Positions 25,459-33,426 of a stretch of DNA of 64,000 bases are shown in pieces. Within the stretch, counting starts at the first letter, position 1. The number at the start of each line of letters is the position of its first letter. The DNA is from DASUBN01 sp964584665 (GTDB lineage: Bacteria; Pseudomonadota; Gammaproteobacteria; Natronospirales; REEB76). The notes beneath the pieces were generated by a model, which saw nothing but the letters and a program-made list of their open reading frames with translations, had not been told where the DNA came from and searched no databases. The stretch covers positions 62,001-126,000 of the forward strand of contig CAZPAO010000004.1 of assembly GCA_964584665.1 (NCBI GenBank), given 5' to 3'. The translations under genes were made by a program, and so were the position numbers.

Positions 25459-26652
25459 TCAGTGTCTGGGGCCCAGCGCCGCGACCGCGTCGATGGAAGC
25501 GACGGTGTCCCTGGCGATGGATCGGATGTCGAGGTGCGCGATGCGCGCGCCGTAGTCGCGGGTCTTCGCCGCCATGGCCGTGTCCCGCAGGAGTCTGTCG
25601 AGGGAGGCGCCGATCTCGGCGGCCTCCAGGCGTGCCGTCATGCCGTAACCGAGAGCCACGAGCTTCTCGGCGATGACTTTCTCCGTGAACAGCGAGGGGA
25701 TGCAGAGCTGGGGCTTGCCCGCCTGCAGGAAGCTGGCGACGATGTTGTGCCCGCCGTGGTCCATGCCGATGTCGCATAGGGTCACGGTCTTGGCGAGATC
25801 CAGCGGCTTGTCGGTGATGCGCAGGGTGCCGCCGCCATATTGGCGCTTCAGTTCCTCGGTGGCATAGGGCATGTACACCAGCGTCGGCTGGCCCGTGGCC
25901 GCGAGGCCCTGCAGCGCCTGGCCGATGGCCGGGAAGGGCTGCAAGTAGGCGAAGATGCGCTTGCCTGGGACATCCGGCCAGACCGGGGCATCGCCCACGC
26001 CCGGCTGGAAACTGCCCACGTACTTCACGCCTTCGCGCGGGCCGTATTCGTCCAGTTCCGGATAGGTGTAGAGCTCCCGCAGGTCCGCTTCGGCATAGAG
26101 CGCGCCCACGCTCGTGAGCCGCGGCGCACCCAGCGTATCCAAGGCCCGATTCATGGCCGAGAGCAGGTCGCGCTCCCGTGCCGCGATGCGTGTGGGATCG
26201 GCGTTCTTGGCCCAGCTGCGCAGGATCGGCAGGGGAGAGGTGGCCGGCGGCACCTGCGAGCCCAGTCCGATTGCCACGCTGCGCAGGCGAGTGCCGCGGG
26301 CCGCCAGCAGCGCGCCGGGGGCGTTGGTGCAGCGCACGATGTCGGGCTTCACGTCCTCGAACAGGTTGCGCCAGGCGCGCATGCGCCCGGCCAACGCATC
26401 GGCATCGCCGAAGCCCAGGTTGATGAGCACGTCGGCGAAGGTCATGGGGTTGGGCAAGTGCTGCTGCGGCGCGCCCACCGGGGCCTGGTAATACCGGAAC
26501 TTATCCCCCAGCAGGCGCTGGGCATGGCTCAGGTCATGCAAGGCGAGCACTACCTCGTGGCCCGCCTTGGCGATGACGCGGGCGCCGGCTGCTTGGCCTT
26601 CGCTATAGGCATAGCCGCCGCCCAACTCCCAACAGAACAAGACCTTCGCCAT
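25459..26652 (-). CDS. UGT-like glycosyltransferase (GT1/GT28 fold), copy 1
   Basis: A 397-residue protein closely related along its whole length to the downstream copy: shared segments include VLFCWELG, PMTFADVLINLG, VKPDIVRC, ALYAEADLRELYTYPELD-YGPREGVKY and DHGGHNIV-SFLQAGKPQLCIPS. The donor-site Ser-His of copy 2 is Asp-His here (GMDHGGHN). The ATG at 26652 begins MAKVLFCWELGGG; the longer frame upstream overlaps the acyltransferase and is rejected. The pair clearly arose by tandem duplication. Confidence 0.8.
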   Translation of the reverse strand: MAKVLFCWELGGGYAYSEGQAAGARVIAKAGHEVVLALHDLSHAQRLLGDKFRYYQAPVGAPQQHLPNPMTFADVLINLGFGDADALAGRMRAWRNLFEDVKPDIVRCTNAPGALLAARGTRLRSVAIGLGSQVPPATSPLPILRSWAKNADPTRIAARERDLLSAMNRALDTLGAPRLTSVGALYAEADLRELYTYPELDEYGPREGVKYVGSFQPGVGDAPVWPDVPGKRIFAYLQPFPAIGQALQGLAATGQPTLVYMPYATEELKRQYGGGTLRITDKPLDLAKTVTLCDIGMDHGGHNIVASFLQAGKPQLCIPSLFTEKVIAEKLVALGYGMTARLEAAEIGASLDRLLRDTAMAAKTRDYGARIAHLDIRSIARDTVASIDAVAALGPRH

Positions 26653-26671
26653 CTCGATGCTCTCCAGGGCT

Positions 26672-27556
26672 TCAATCGCGAGGCACGACTTTGAAACGGT
26701 CATGGCTCCAGAGGTACTGCTCCGGCACGCGCCGGATGCGCTCCTCCAGGAGCTTGTTGATGCGCAGGGCGTCCGCCGCCGGATCATCGGTGGGGAAACC
26801 CTCCAGCGCCGGTTCCAGCACCAGGGCGTAACCCTGGGTGCCTGGCAGCCGCTCCACGAAGAAGGGCACCACCGGCGCGCCGCTGGTGCGCGCGAGGCGC
26901 GAGGTAGCGGTGTTGGTGGGAGCGGGGATGCCGAAGAAGGGCACCATCTCGCTGTTCTTGCCGCGGTAGCCCTGGTCCGGCGCATACCACACGGGCTTGC
27001 CTTCCTTGAGGCTGCGCAGCATCAGGCGGACATCGTTGCGCGGGATGGCCCGGTCGAAGTGGCGCTCGCGGCTGCGGCGCATCACCTCTTCGATGAGGGC
27101 GTTCTGGTTGGGCCGGTACATGAGGTGGAAGTCGGTGCAGAGGCCCAGGAGCCGGCCGCCGATCTCCAGCGTCGTGAAGTGGGCGCTGAGGAGGATGACA
27201 CCATGGCCCCGGGCACGGGCCGCGTGCAGGTTCTCTACGCCCTCGATGTGGGCGAGCCGCTTCAGGCGCTCGGCGCTGGCCCACCAGCACATGCCGATCT
27301 CGATGAAGGCCATGCCCAGTGAATCGAAGTGGCGGCGCGCGAGGCGCTCGCGGCCGGCCTGGTCCAGTTCCGGGAAGCAGCGCTCCAGGTTCACGAGGGT
27401 GATGCGCCAGCGGCGGCGCGCGAGCAGCCGCAGCAACCAGCCCAAGCCGCGACCGAGACGGAGCTGCATCCCGTAGGGCAGGTATATCGCCAGCCGGACG
27501 AATCCCAGCAGCAGCCAGACCGGCCAATAGTGGGGGTTGAAGAGGGCGCGCTTCAT
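26672..27556 (-). CDS. lipid A biosynthesis acyltransferase, LpxL/LpxM-like
   Basis: A 294-residue inner-membrane acyltransferase of the HtrB family. The N-terminus FNPHYWPVWLLLGFVRLAIYLPY is a membrane anchor of the LpxL type; the HX4-E/D motif appears as LLSAHFTTLEIGG and the later motif as WYAPDQGYRGKNSEMVPFFG. It adds the secondary (lauroyl or myristoyl) chain to Kdo2-lipid IVA. The ATG at 27556 is the first that fits the family N-terminus. The gene lies at the head of the minus-strand group followed by the two glycosyltransferases and is divergent from hldE. Confidence 0.9.
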   Translation of the reverse strand: MKRALFNPHYWPVWLLLGFVRLAIYLPYGMQLRLGRGLGWLLRLLARRRWRITLVNLERCFPELDQAGRERLARRHFDSLGMAFIEIGMCWWASAERLKRLAHIEGVENLHAARARGHGVILLSAHFTTLEIGGRLLGLCTDFHLMYRPNQNALIEEVMRRSRERHFDRAIPRNDVRLMLRSLKEGKPVWYAPDQGYRGKNSEMVPFFGIPAPTNTATSRLARTSGAPVVPFFVERLPGTQGYALVLEPALEGFPTDDPAADALRINKLLEERIRRVPEQYLWSHDRFKVVPRD

Positions 27557-27575
27557 GCTGGGCGCAGTATAAGGG

Positions 27576-27654
27576 GTCCGGCGCATGCGCCGGACGGGCG
27601 GCCAAGGATGGCCGCCCTGGAGTGCGCACGCAGCACGGATTGCGCAGTGCGCAA
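27576..27654. repeat. cluster of three inverted repeats in the lpxL/hldE divergent region
   Basis: A perfect 20-bp palindrome (27576-27595, arms GTCCGGCGCA) is followed at once by an 8-bp stem with a 6-base loop (GGGCGGCC 27596-27603 and GGCCGCCC 27610-27617), and then a 15-base dyad TTGCGCA-G-TGCGCAA (27640-27654). A TATGAT hexamer (27685-27690) that could be the hldE -10 element follows. The first two could form cruciforms or RNA hairpins; the third has the look of an operator. Confidence 0.55.
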
Positions 27655-27725
27655 CTTTGCGCCAGGCGGTTTCGCCGTGCGTGTTATGATGCCCGCAGTT
27701 TTTCGATGCGTTTTCAGGGGCTTGC

Positions 27726-29141
27726 ATGCAGGTGAGCGTTCCGCAGTTCGACCAGGTGCGCGTCTTGGTGGCCGGGGATGTGATGCTGGACCGCTACTGG
27801 TTCGGCCCCACCCAGCGCATCTCCCCCGAGGCACCCGTGCCCGTGGTGCACGTGCGCGATACCGAGGAGCGCCCCGGCGGCGCCGGCAACGTGGCCGTGA
27901 ACCTCGCGAGCCTGGGGGTGCGGTGCACGGTGATCGGCATCACCGGTGACGACGCCATCGCCGACAGCCTCGCCGCCGCCATGCAGAAGCGCGGCGTGCA
28001 ATGCAAATTCAACCGGGTCAAGCACGCCGCCACCATCACCAAGCTCCGGGTGCTCTCGCGGCACCAGCAGCTCATCCGCCTCGACTTCGAAGAGAGCTTC
28101 GGCAGCTTCAACGGCGCGCCGCTGCTGCCCCTGTTCAAGCCTGCCCTCGCGGACACCGACGTGGTGATCCTCTCGGATTACGGCAAGGGCAGCCTCGCCT
28201 CGGTGCAGGAACTCATCGGTGCGGCCCGCGCTGCGGGCAAGCGCGTGCTGGTGGACCCCAAGGGGCGCGACTTCGGCAAGTACAAGGGCGCGAGCCTCAT
28301 CACACCGAACCTGGGCGAGCTGGAAGCGGTGGTGGGGGAGTGCCCGGACGAGAAGACCATCGTCGCCAAGGGCGAGAAGCTGCGCGATGAGCTGGGCCTC
28401 GAAGCGCTGCTGGTGACCCGCAGCGAGCACGGCATGACACTCCTGCAGAAGGGCAAGGCCCCGCTGCATCTGCCGACCCAGGCCCAGGAGGTCTCGGATG
28501 TGACCGGCGCCGGCGACACCGTGATCGCCATGCTCGCCGCGGCCTTGGGCGCCGGGCTCGATTACCCGGACGCGGCGGCCCTCTCCAACCTCGCTGCCGG
28601 CGTGGTGGTGGCCAAGCTTGGCGCCGCCACCGTGTCCCCGGCGGAACTGCGCCTCGCGGCCCACAGCCGTAGCGGCAGCGGCGTGATGGATGAGGCGGCC
28701 ATCATGGACGCGGTGGGCCATGCCCGCAGCCAGGGCGAACGCATCATCATGACCAACGGCGTGTTCGACATCCTGCACGCCGGCCATGTCACCTATCTCG
28801 AAGCCGCCAAGCGCCTCGGCGACCGGCTGGTGGTGGCGGTGAACGACGACGCCTCCGTGAAGCGCCTGAAGGGCCCGACACGGCCCGTGAACAGGTTGGC
28901 TGACCGCATGACGGTGCTGGCGGCCCTCTCCTGCGTGGACTGGGTGGTGCCTTTCTCGGAAGACACGCCGGAGCGGCTCATCTGCAAGCTGCTCCCGGAC
29001 GTGCTGGTGAAGGGCGGCGACTACAAGGCGGAGCAGGTAGCGGGCCACGGCTGCGTCACGAAGAACGGCGGCGAAGTGAAGATACTGCCTTTCGTGGAAG
29101 GCCTCTCCACCACCAAGACTATCGAAGCCCTCAAGAAGTGA
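27726..29141 (+). CDS. hldE: bifunctional D-glycero-beta-D-manno-heptose-7-phosphate kinase / 1-phosphate adenylyltransferase
   Basis: A 471-residue fusion. The N-terminal ribokinase-like domain (residues 1-320) has GDVMLDRYWFG, RPGGAGNVAVNL and the catalytic DVTGAGDTVIA. The C-terminal nucleotidyltransferase domain (about 340-471) has GVFDILHAGHVTYL with the HxGH motif. It makes ADP-heptose precursor for the LPS inner core used by the heptosyltransferase at 20949-22037. The final codons form one arm of an inverted repeat that encloses the palindromic element downstream. Confidence 0.95.
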   Translation: MQVSVPQFDQVRVLVAGDVMLDRYWFGPTQRISPEAPVPVVHVRDTEERPGGAGNVAVNLASLGVRCTVIGITGDDAIADSLAAAMQKRGVQCKFNRVKHAATITKLRVLSRHQQLIRLDFEESFGSFNGAPLLPLFKPALADTDVVILSDYGKGSLASVQELIGAARAAGKRVLVDPKGRDFGKYKGASLITPNLGELEAVVGECPDEKTIVAKGEKLRDELGLEALLVTRSEHGMTLLQKGKAPLHLPTQAQEVSDVTGAGDTVIAMLAAALGAGLDYPDAAALSNLAAGVVVAKLGAATVSPAELRLAAHSRSGSGVMDEAAIMDAVGHARSQGERIIMTNGVFDILHAGHVTYLEAAKRLGDRLVVAVNDDASVKRLKGPTRPVNRLADRMTVLAALSCVDWVVPFSEDTPERLICKLLPDVLVKGGDYKAEQVAGHGCVTKNGGEVKILPFVEGLSTTKTIEALKK

Positions 29142-29278
29142 TTATTTTTGCCGAACCTGCTGCGCTCGGCATGACTTTGTTGCGCTTCGGTTCGCACTCC
29201 TCACGTACTAAAGAGTACGCTCCGGGTGCTCGCCTCGCGCGCCTCGTCCTGCCATCGCTCGCGACGGTTCTTGAGGGC
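29127..29278. repeat. palindromic intergenic repeat, copy A, within flanking inverted arms
   Basis: A repeat core runs from ACCTGCTGCGCT (29155) to GCTCGCGACGG (29267). Its centre is the hairpin CGTACT-aaag-AGTACG, and the outer parts are imperfectly self-complementary. The same core with a different loop occurs at 33479-33597. An 11-bp perfect inverted repeat, GCCCTCAAGAA (29127-29137, last codons of hldE) and TTCTTGAGGGC (29268-29278), encloses it. No open reading frame is inside. This has the form of a non-autonomous palindromic mobile unit; I cannot give it a family name. Confidence 0.7.
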
Positions 29279-29290
29279 ATGTAACCGCAT

Positions 29291-30559
29291 ATGCGTTTCT
29301 TTTACACACTAGCCCTGCTGCTGCTAACGCCCTTCGCCTTCACCTGGTTCGCCTGGCGCGGCTACCGCCAGACCGGCAGCCCCGACAAGCTGGGCGAACG
29401 GCTCGGCAGTTCCCCTTTCCTGCAGTCCGGCGCCGCAATCTGGGTGCACGGCGCCTCGGTGGGGGAGATTCGCGCCGCCGCGCCCCTGGTGCAGACCCTG
29501 CACCGCAAGCATCCGGACCGTCCCATCCTCGTCACCACCTTCACCGCCACCGGCCGGCGCCATGCGCGCCAGCTCTTCGGCGACCGGGTGGTGGTCTCGC
29601 TCATGCCCTATGACCTGCCGTTCTGCGTGAGCCGCTTCCTGGACTCGGTGAAGCCCGCGGTGGCGGTGATCATGGAGACGGAGATCTGGCCCAACCTCTA
29701 TGCCGCCTGCGAGAAGCGCAAGATCCCGCTCCTGCTGGTGAGCGCGCGCATGTCCGAGCGGGCCTTCGGCCGCTATGCCAAATACGCTTCCCTCACCCGC
29801 GGCGCCCTGAAGCGCGTGCGCGCCGTGGCGGCCCAGAGCGAGGCGGATGCGGCACGCTTCCGTGCCTTGGGCGCGTCCGATACGCAGCTCTCGGTGATGG
29901 GCAACCTCAAGTTCGACGTGCAGACGGGCCCGGAGCTGGAGGAGGCGGGCAAGGCCCTGCGGCAGAAGTCCTTCGGCAAGTCCGGCGTGCTGGTGGCGGG
30001 CAGTACCCGCGAGGGCGAGGAGCCGATCCTGCTCGATGCTTTCAGGAAGCTCCTCACGACCCAGCCGGACAGCATCCTGGTGCTGGCGCCCCGCCATCCG
30101 GAGCGGGCCAACGCCGTGGCGGCCGCCATCAGCGCGGCGGGCTTCGGTTTCCGCCGCCGCAGCGCCGGCGACACGACACTCAAAGCGGGTGAAGTGCTGT
30201 TGATAGACGTGCTGGGCCAGCTCATGAAGTTCTATGCCGCGGGCGATGTGGCCTTCGTGGGGGGCACCCTGGTGCCGGTGGGCGGGCATAACCTGCTGGA
30301 ACCCGCCGCCGTGGGCCTGCCGGTGCTGGCGGGACCCCACCTCGAGAATGTGCAGGATGTGGCGGAGATGCTGAAGGATGCGGGCGTGCTGACGCCGGTG
30401 CAGGATGCGGATTCGCTCGCGGCGGCGGCCAGCTGGCTGCTCGGCAACGCCACCATGCGCCATAGCATCGGGGAACTGGCGCGCGGCAAAGTCATGGAGA
30501 ACCGGGGTGCACTCGATAGGGCTGTCGCTCTAGTGAGTGCGCAACTCGCCCGCAGATAA
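29291..30559 (+). CDS. waaA: 3-deoxy-D-manno-octulosonic-acid transferase (Kdo transferase)
   Basis: A 422-residue inner-membrane glycosyltransferase with an N-terminal membrane anchor (FFYTLALLLLTPFAFTWFA). Family motifs are IWVHGASVGEIRAA, VTTFTATGRRHA, METEIWPNL, MGNLKFDV, STREGEE and the C-terminal FVGGTLVPVGGHNLLEPAA. It transfers Kdo residues to lipid IVA, before the acyltransferase encoded at 26672-27556 acts. It follows hldE after the repeat copy A and ends at a shared terminator facing tolC. Confidence 0.95.
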   Translation: MRFFYTLALLLLTPFAFTWFAWRGYRQTGSPDKLGERLGSSPFLQSGAAIWVHGASVGEIRAAAPLVQTLHRKHPDRPILVTTFTATGRRHARQLFGDRVVVSLMPYDLPFCVSRFLDSVKPAVAVIMETEIWPNLYAACEKRKIPLLLVSARMSERAFGRYAKYASLTRGALKRVRAVAAQSEADAARFRALGASDTQLSVMGNLKFDVQTGPELEEAGKALRQKSFGKSGVLVAGSTREGEEPILLDAFRKLLTTQPDSILVLAPRHPERANAVAAAISAAGFGFRRRSAGDTTLKAGEVLLIDVLGQLMKFYAAGDVAFVGGTLVPVGGHNLLEPAAVGLPVLAGPHLENVQDVAEMLKDAGVLTPVQDADSLAAAASWLLGNATMRHSIGELARGKVMENRGALDRAVALVSAQLARR

Positions 30560-30564
30560 AAAAG

Positions 30565-30590
30565 AAACCCGGCTCTCGCCGGGTTCCTCG
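30565..30590. terminator. bidirectional terminator between waaA and tolC
   Basis: AACCCGGC (30566-30573) and GCCGGGTT (30578-30585) pair perfectly around TCTC, preceded by an A-run and followed by CCTCGTCTCT. The A-run on one side gives a U-tract for the minus-strand tolC transcript. Confidence 0.75.
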
Positions 30591-30614
30591 TCTCTACTCT
30601 TTGTCTCTATCTCA

Positions 30615-32171
30615 TCAGCCGCGCGGCGGCGTGCTCGTGGTCGCCGTCGGAGCTGCCGTGGTGGCGGCCGCCGGCACCGGTGACGTGGCGGAAGCCGGAG
30701 CGGCCATCGTGCCCGCCGACGGAGCGGTATCCGGGCCCGCGCCGATGTCGGAGGTGGGGGCCGCCGCCTGCAGGATCACGTTGATCTGCTTCACGTCGTT
30801 CTCGGTGAGGATGCCGGCGGACTGCTTCAGGGTCAGCACGTTCTTGAGGTAGGTGTAACGGGCATTGGCGAAGCCGGTCTGGGCCTTGAGCAGGTTCTGG
30901 CGCGCGGTCAGCACGTCCACGATGGTGCGGGTGCCCACCTGCAGGCCGGTCTCGGTGGCGTCCATGGAGGTCTCGTTGGACTTCACGGACTGCTTCAGCG
31001 CTTCCACCTGGGAGATGCCGGAGAGCACGCCGATGAAGGCGGTGCGGGCCTGCTGCTCGGTCTGGCGCGTCACCAGTTTCACGTTGTCCAGGGAAGCCTG
31101 GTACAGGTACTGGGCCTGGTTCACGCGGGCCCAGGTGGTGCCGCCGTTCCAGATGGGCCAGGACAGCTGCAGGTAGGCGATGTTCTGGCTGATGGTACCT
31201 GGAGGTGTAGTCGCTGGCACTGGAACTTGGTTGATGAGAGCTGTACCGGTCTGCGATGACGTATCACGGTTGTGGGCGAGCACCAGGCTCAGAGTGGGCA
31301 GGTGCTGACCACGCTGGATGCCCACATTGGCGCTGGCGGCATCGGCTCCCGACTGGGCCGAGAGCAGCTTCGGGTTCTGCTTCATGGCCTGGTCCACCCA
31401 CTGCTGGGCGGTGGCGGGCTCGGGCGTGCGCAGGGGCATGTCCACGGAGGGTTCCTTGAGGTCCGCCACCTGCTGGCCGGTGATGGCGCGCAGGTTCTCC
31501 TCCGCCGTCACCACCTGCTGCTGGGCCGTGATCTCGTCAGCCGTCGACTGGTCATAGGCGGCCTGGGCTTCCTGCACGTCCGTGATGGCGCTCATGCCCA
31601 CTTCGTACTTCTCGCGGGCCTGCTCCAGTTGCTTGGAGAGGGCATCCTTGGCGGCGTGGTCGGCGGCCAGGGTGTCGCGTGCGTTCAGCACGTCGAAGTA
31701 GGCGGTGGCGACCCGCAGGATCAGGTCCTGCTGGGCGGCCTGGAAATCCGCTTCGGCTTGCGCCTGCTGGGCGCTGGCCTGTTCGATGGCGCTCCAGGCG
31801 GTCCAGTCGAAGATGGCCTGGGTCAGCTGCGCACCATAGACCGTGTCGTAGCCATGCGTGTTGCTTTCAAACGGAACGAAGCCACCGGGGCTGGGAGGGG
31901 TGGTCGAGTTGTCCGGGGGGATGAACTGCGTGCCCGTACCATTGTTACGGTTCACAGTGCGCCGGCCATTGAGGCTGATGTTCGGGAAGTACCCACCCCG
32001 GGCGATCGCACCGTTCTCTTCCGTGGCCTGGTAGTTGGAATAGGCCTGCAGGAAGGTGGGGTCGTTCTGGACCGCCAGCTGGTACACATCCCAGAGGTCA
32101 GCGGCCTGGGCCGGGGCGGCAGCGGCGGCCAAGAGGGCGCCGATGGTCAGGGCGAGGGTCGTCTTACGCAT
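30615..32171 (-). CDS. tolC: TolC family outer-membrane channel
   Basis: A 518-residue outer-membrane protein with signal peptide (MRKTTLALTIGALLAAAAAPAQA). It starts ADLWDVYQLAVQNDPTFLQAYSNYQATEE, the normal TolC N-terminus, and has two helical OEP repeats. The last 55 residues are an Ala/Pro/Thr-rich tail absent from E. coli TolC. As the main channel it would serve type I secretion and several pumps. It is the last gene of a pcm-rhodanese-tolC group; a promoter candidate lies directly upstream. Confidence 0.93.
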   Translation of the reverse strand: MRKTTLALTIGALLAAAAAPAQAADLWDVYQLAVQNDPTFLQAYSNYQATEENGAIARGGYFPNISLNGRRTVNRNNGTGTQFIPPDNSTTPPSPGGFVPFESNTHGYDTVYGAQLTQAIFDWTAWSAIEQASAQQAQAEADFQAAQQDLILRVATAYFDVLNARDTLAADHAAKDALSKQLEQAREKYEVGMSAITDVQEAQAAYDQSTADEITAQQQVVTAEENLRAITGQQVADLKEPSVDMPLRTPEPATAQQWVDQAMKQNPKLLSAQSGADAASANVGIQRGQHLPTLSLVLAHNRDTSSQTGTALINQVPVPATTPPGTISQNIAYLQLSWPIWNGGTTWARVNQAQYLYQASLDNVKLVTRQTEQQARTAFIGVLSGISQVEALKQSVKSNETSMDATETGLQVGTRTIVDVLTARQNLLKAQTGFANARYTYLKNVLTLKQSAGILTENDVKQINVILQAAAPTSDIGAGPDTAPSAGTMAAPASATSPVPAAATTAAPTATTSTPPRG

Positions 32172-32217
32172 AGGTCCCTTCCAGTTATGTCGGGTTCAAG
32201 GTTAAGTGTTGTAGTTA

Positions 32218-32246
32218 AATATAACACCATATCGCCGGCCCTGCAA
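32218..32246 (-). promoter_or_regulatory. sigma-70-like promoter of tolC
   Basis: On the minus strand TTGCAG (-35) and TATATT (-10) are 17 bases apart, placed 47 bases upstream of the tolC start in an AT-rich patch within a GC-rich region. An inverted GTGTT/AACAC pair overlaps the -10. Confidence 0.5.
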
Positions 32247-32272
32247 GTCCCTGGTGCCGGGGATAGGGGGGT

Positions 32273-32602
32273 CTAATAGCGTGCCAGACGGGGGTCCAGG
32301 TCGGCGGCCCAGGCGTCTATGCCGCCCGCCAGGTTGGCCACCTGGCCGTAACCCCGGGAGGCCAGGAACAGGGCCACCTGTTGGCTGCGGGCGCCGTGGT
32401 GGCACATCACAACGTAGCTATGGGCGGAATCCAGTTCCCCAAGCCGTTCCGGCACCTGTCCCATGGGGATGTGCCGGGATCCTTCTATATGGACCAAGGC
32501 GTACTCGGAGGGTTCCCGCACGTCCAGTAAGACGGCCGCGTCACCCTGCTGCTGGAGCAGGGCCTGGGCGTCAGCCGGGGCCAGTTGCGGGATCGGGCGC
32601 AT
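32273..32602 (-). CDS. rhodanese-like sulfurtransferase, GlpE-like
   Basis: A 109-residue single rhodanese domain. The active-site loop is VVMCHHGARSQQ with the catalytic Cys, preceded by LLDVREPSEYALVHIEGSRHIPMG and followed by NLAGGIDAW. It would transfer sulfane sulfur to a small acceptor in the cytoplasm. It lies between pcm and tolC, 4 bases after pcm, an order conserved in related gammaproteobacteria. Confidence 0.9.
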   Translation of the reverse strand: MRPIPQLAPADAQALLQQQGDAAVLLDVREPSEYALVHIEGSRHIPMGQVPERLGELDSAHSYVVMCHHGARSQQVALFLASRGYGQVANLAGGIDAWAADLDPRLARY

Positions 32603-32606
32603 GGGC

Positions 32607-33260
32607 TCAGAACTTGAAGCTGCGCGGCACGGCCGCGTTCTTCAGGGCCGGGAGATCGGTCTCGAACAGGCTCAGCCGCGACCAGGAATCCTCGGCGGTG
32701 CGGGTGACGAGGATGGCCTCCATCGCCGGCGCGCGGCCCACCACCATGAACAGGCGGCCGCAGACGTTCAGGCGCTCCGCATAGGCCTGCTGGAACTCCG
32801 GCAGGGAACCGGTGACGGCGATGACGTCGTAGCGCTGCGTCAGCCAGTCGAGCTTGGTGCCGTCACGGGTCTCGAGCTTCACGTTCTTGAGGCCGAGCGC
32901 CTTCAGGGTCTTGCCGGCGTTCTCGGTGAAATCCGGGTGGATGTCCACCGAGAGCACCTCGCGCGCGCGCTTGGCGAGGCAGGCGGCGAAGAAACCGCTG
33001 CCGGTGCCGATCTCGAGCGCCGTCTCCAAAGGCTGCGGGTCCAGCGCCTGCAGCGCGCGGCCTTCCACCGAGGGCGCCATCATGCATTCGCCGTGGGGCA
33101 GCGGGATGGGCGTATCCGCGTAGGCCACGTTGCTGTACAGCTCGGGCACGAAGCGGTCGCGCGGCAGCGTCTCGAACACGGCGAGCGCGCGTGCGTCGAG
33201 CACGTGCCAGGCGCGGATCTGCTGCTGGACCATCTGGGTGCGGGCGTCTTGCATATCCAT
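32607..33260 (-). CDS. pcm: protein-L-isoaspartate O-methyltransferase-like protein
   Basis: A 217-residue SAM-dependent methyltransferase. It has MVQQQIRAWHVLD and VFETLPRDRFVPE at the N-terminus, the SAM loop ALEIGTGSGFFAACLA, and DGTKLDW. PCM repairs isoaspartyl residues in aged proteins; the isoaspartyl peptidase encoded at 6633-7661 could act on the same damage. The sequence departs from typical Pcm in the C-terminal third, as is usual for the copy next to tolC. The ATG at 33260 or one at 33254 may be used. Confidence 0.85.
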   Translation of the reverse strand: MDMQDARTQMVQQQIRAWHVLDARALAVFETLPRDRFVPELYSNVAYADTPIPLPHGECMMAPSVEGRALQALDPQPLETALEIGTGSGFFAACLAKRAREVLSVDIHPDFTENAGKTLKALGLKNVKLETRDGTKLDWLTQRYDVIAVTGSLPEFQQAYAERLNVCGRLFMVVGRAPAMEAILVTRTAEDSWSRLSLFETDLPALKNAAVPRSFKF

Positions 33261-33332
33261 GGGGTTTTCTGCGGAAAAACTAGGGTTTCTAGGCCGCAAA
33301 GGTTAAGCGCTTGAGGCTGGCTTGGCAAGGAA

Positions 33333-33358
33333 AACTGTCACCTGCGCGGGTGACAGTT
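33333..33358. repeat. perfect inverted repeat in the pcm/thiC divergent region
   Basis: AACTGTCACC and GGTGACAGTT form 10-bp arms around a 6-base TGCGCG spacer, 73 bases upstream of pcm and about 40 bases before the thiC -10 element. It could be an operator or a hairpin; no T-run follows, so it is not a clear terminator. Confidence 0.5.
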
Positions 33359-33397
33359 GTCAGTAACCCCATGGGAATCGCCTGTCCGGCGGGGAGG

Positions 33398-33403
33398 TAT
33401 AAT
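33398..33403 (+). promoter_or_regulatory. -10 element of the thiC promoter
   Basis: A perfect TATAAT with no good -35 at 16-18 bases upstream. Transcription would begin near 33410, just before the first pairing region of the TPP riboswitch, as expected for a riboswitch-controlled leader. Confidence 0.6.
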
Positions 33404-33426
33404 GTCCGCCGCGTCTCACCTGAGGC

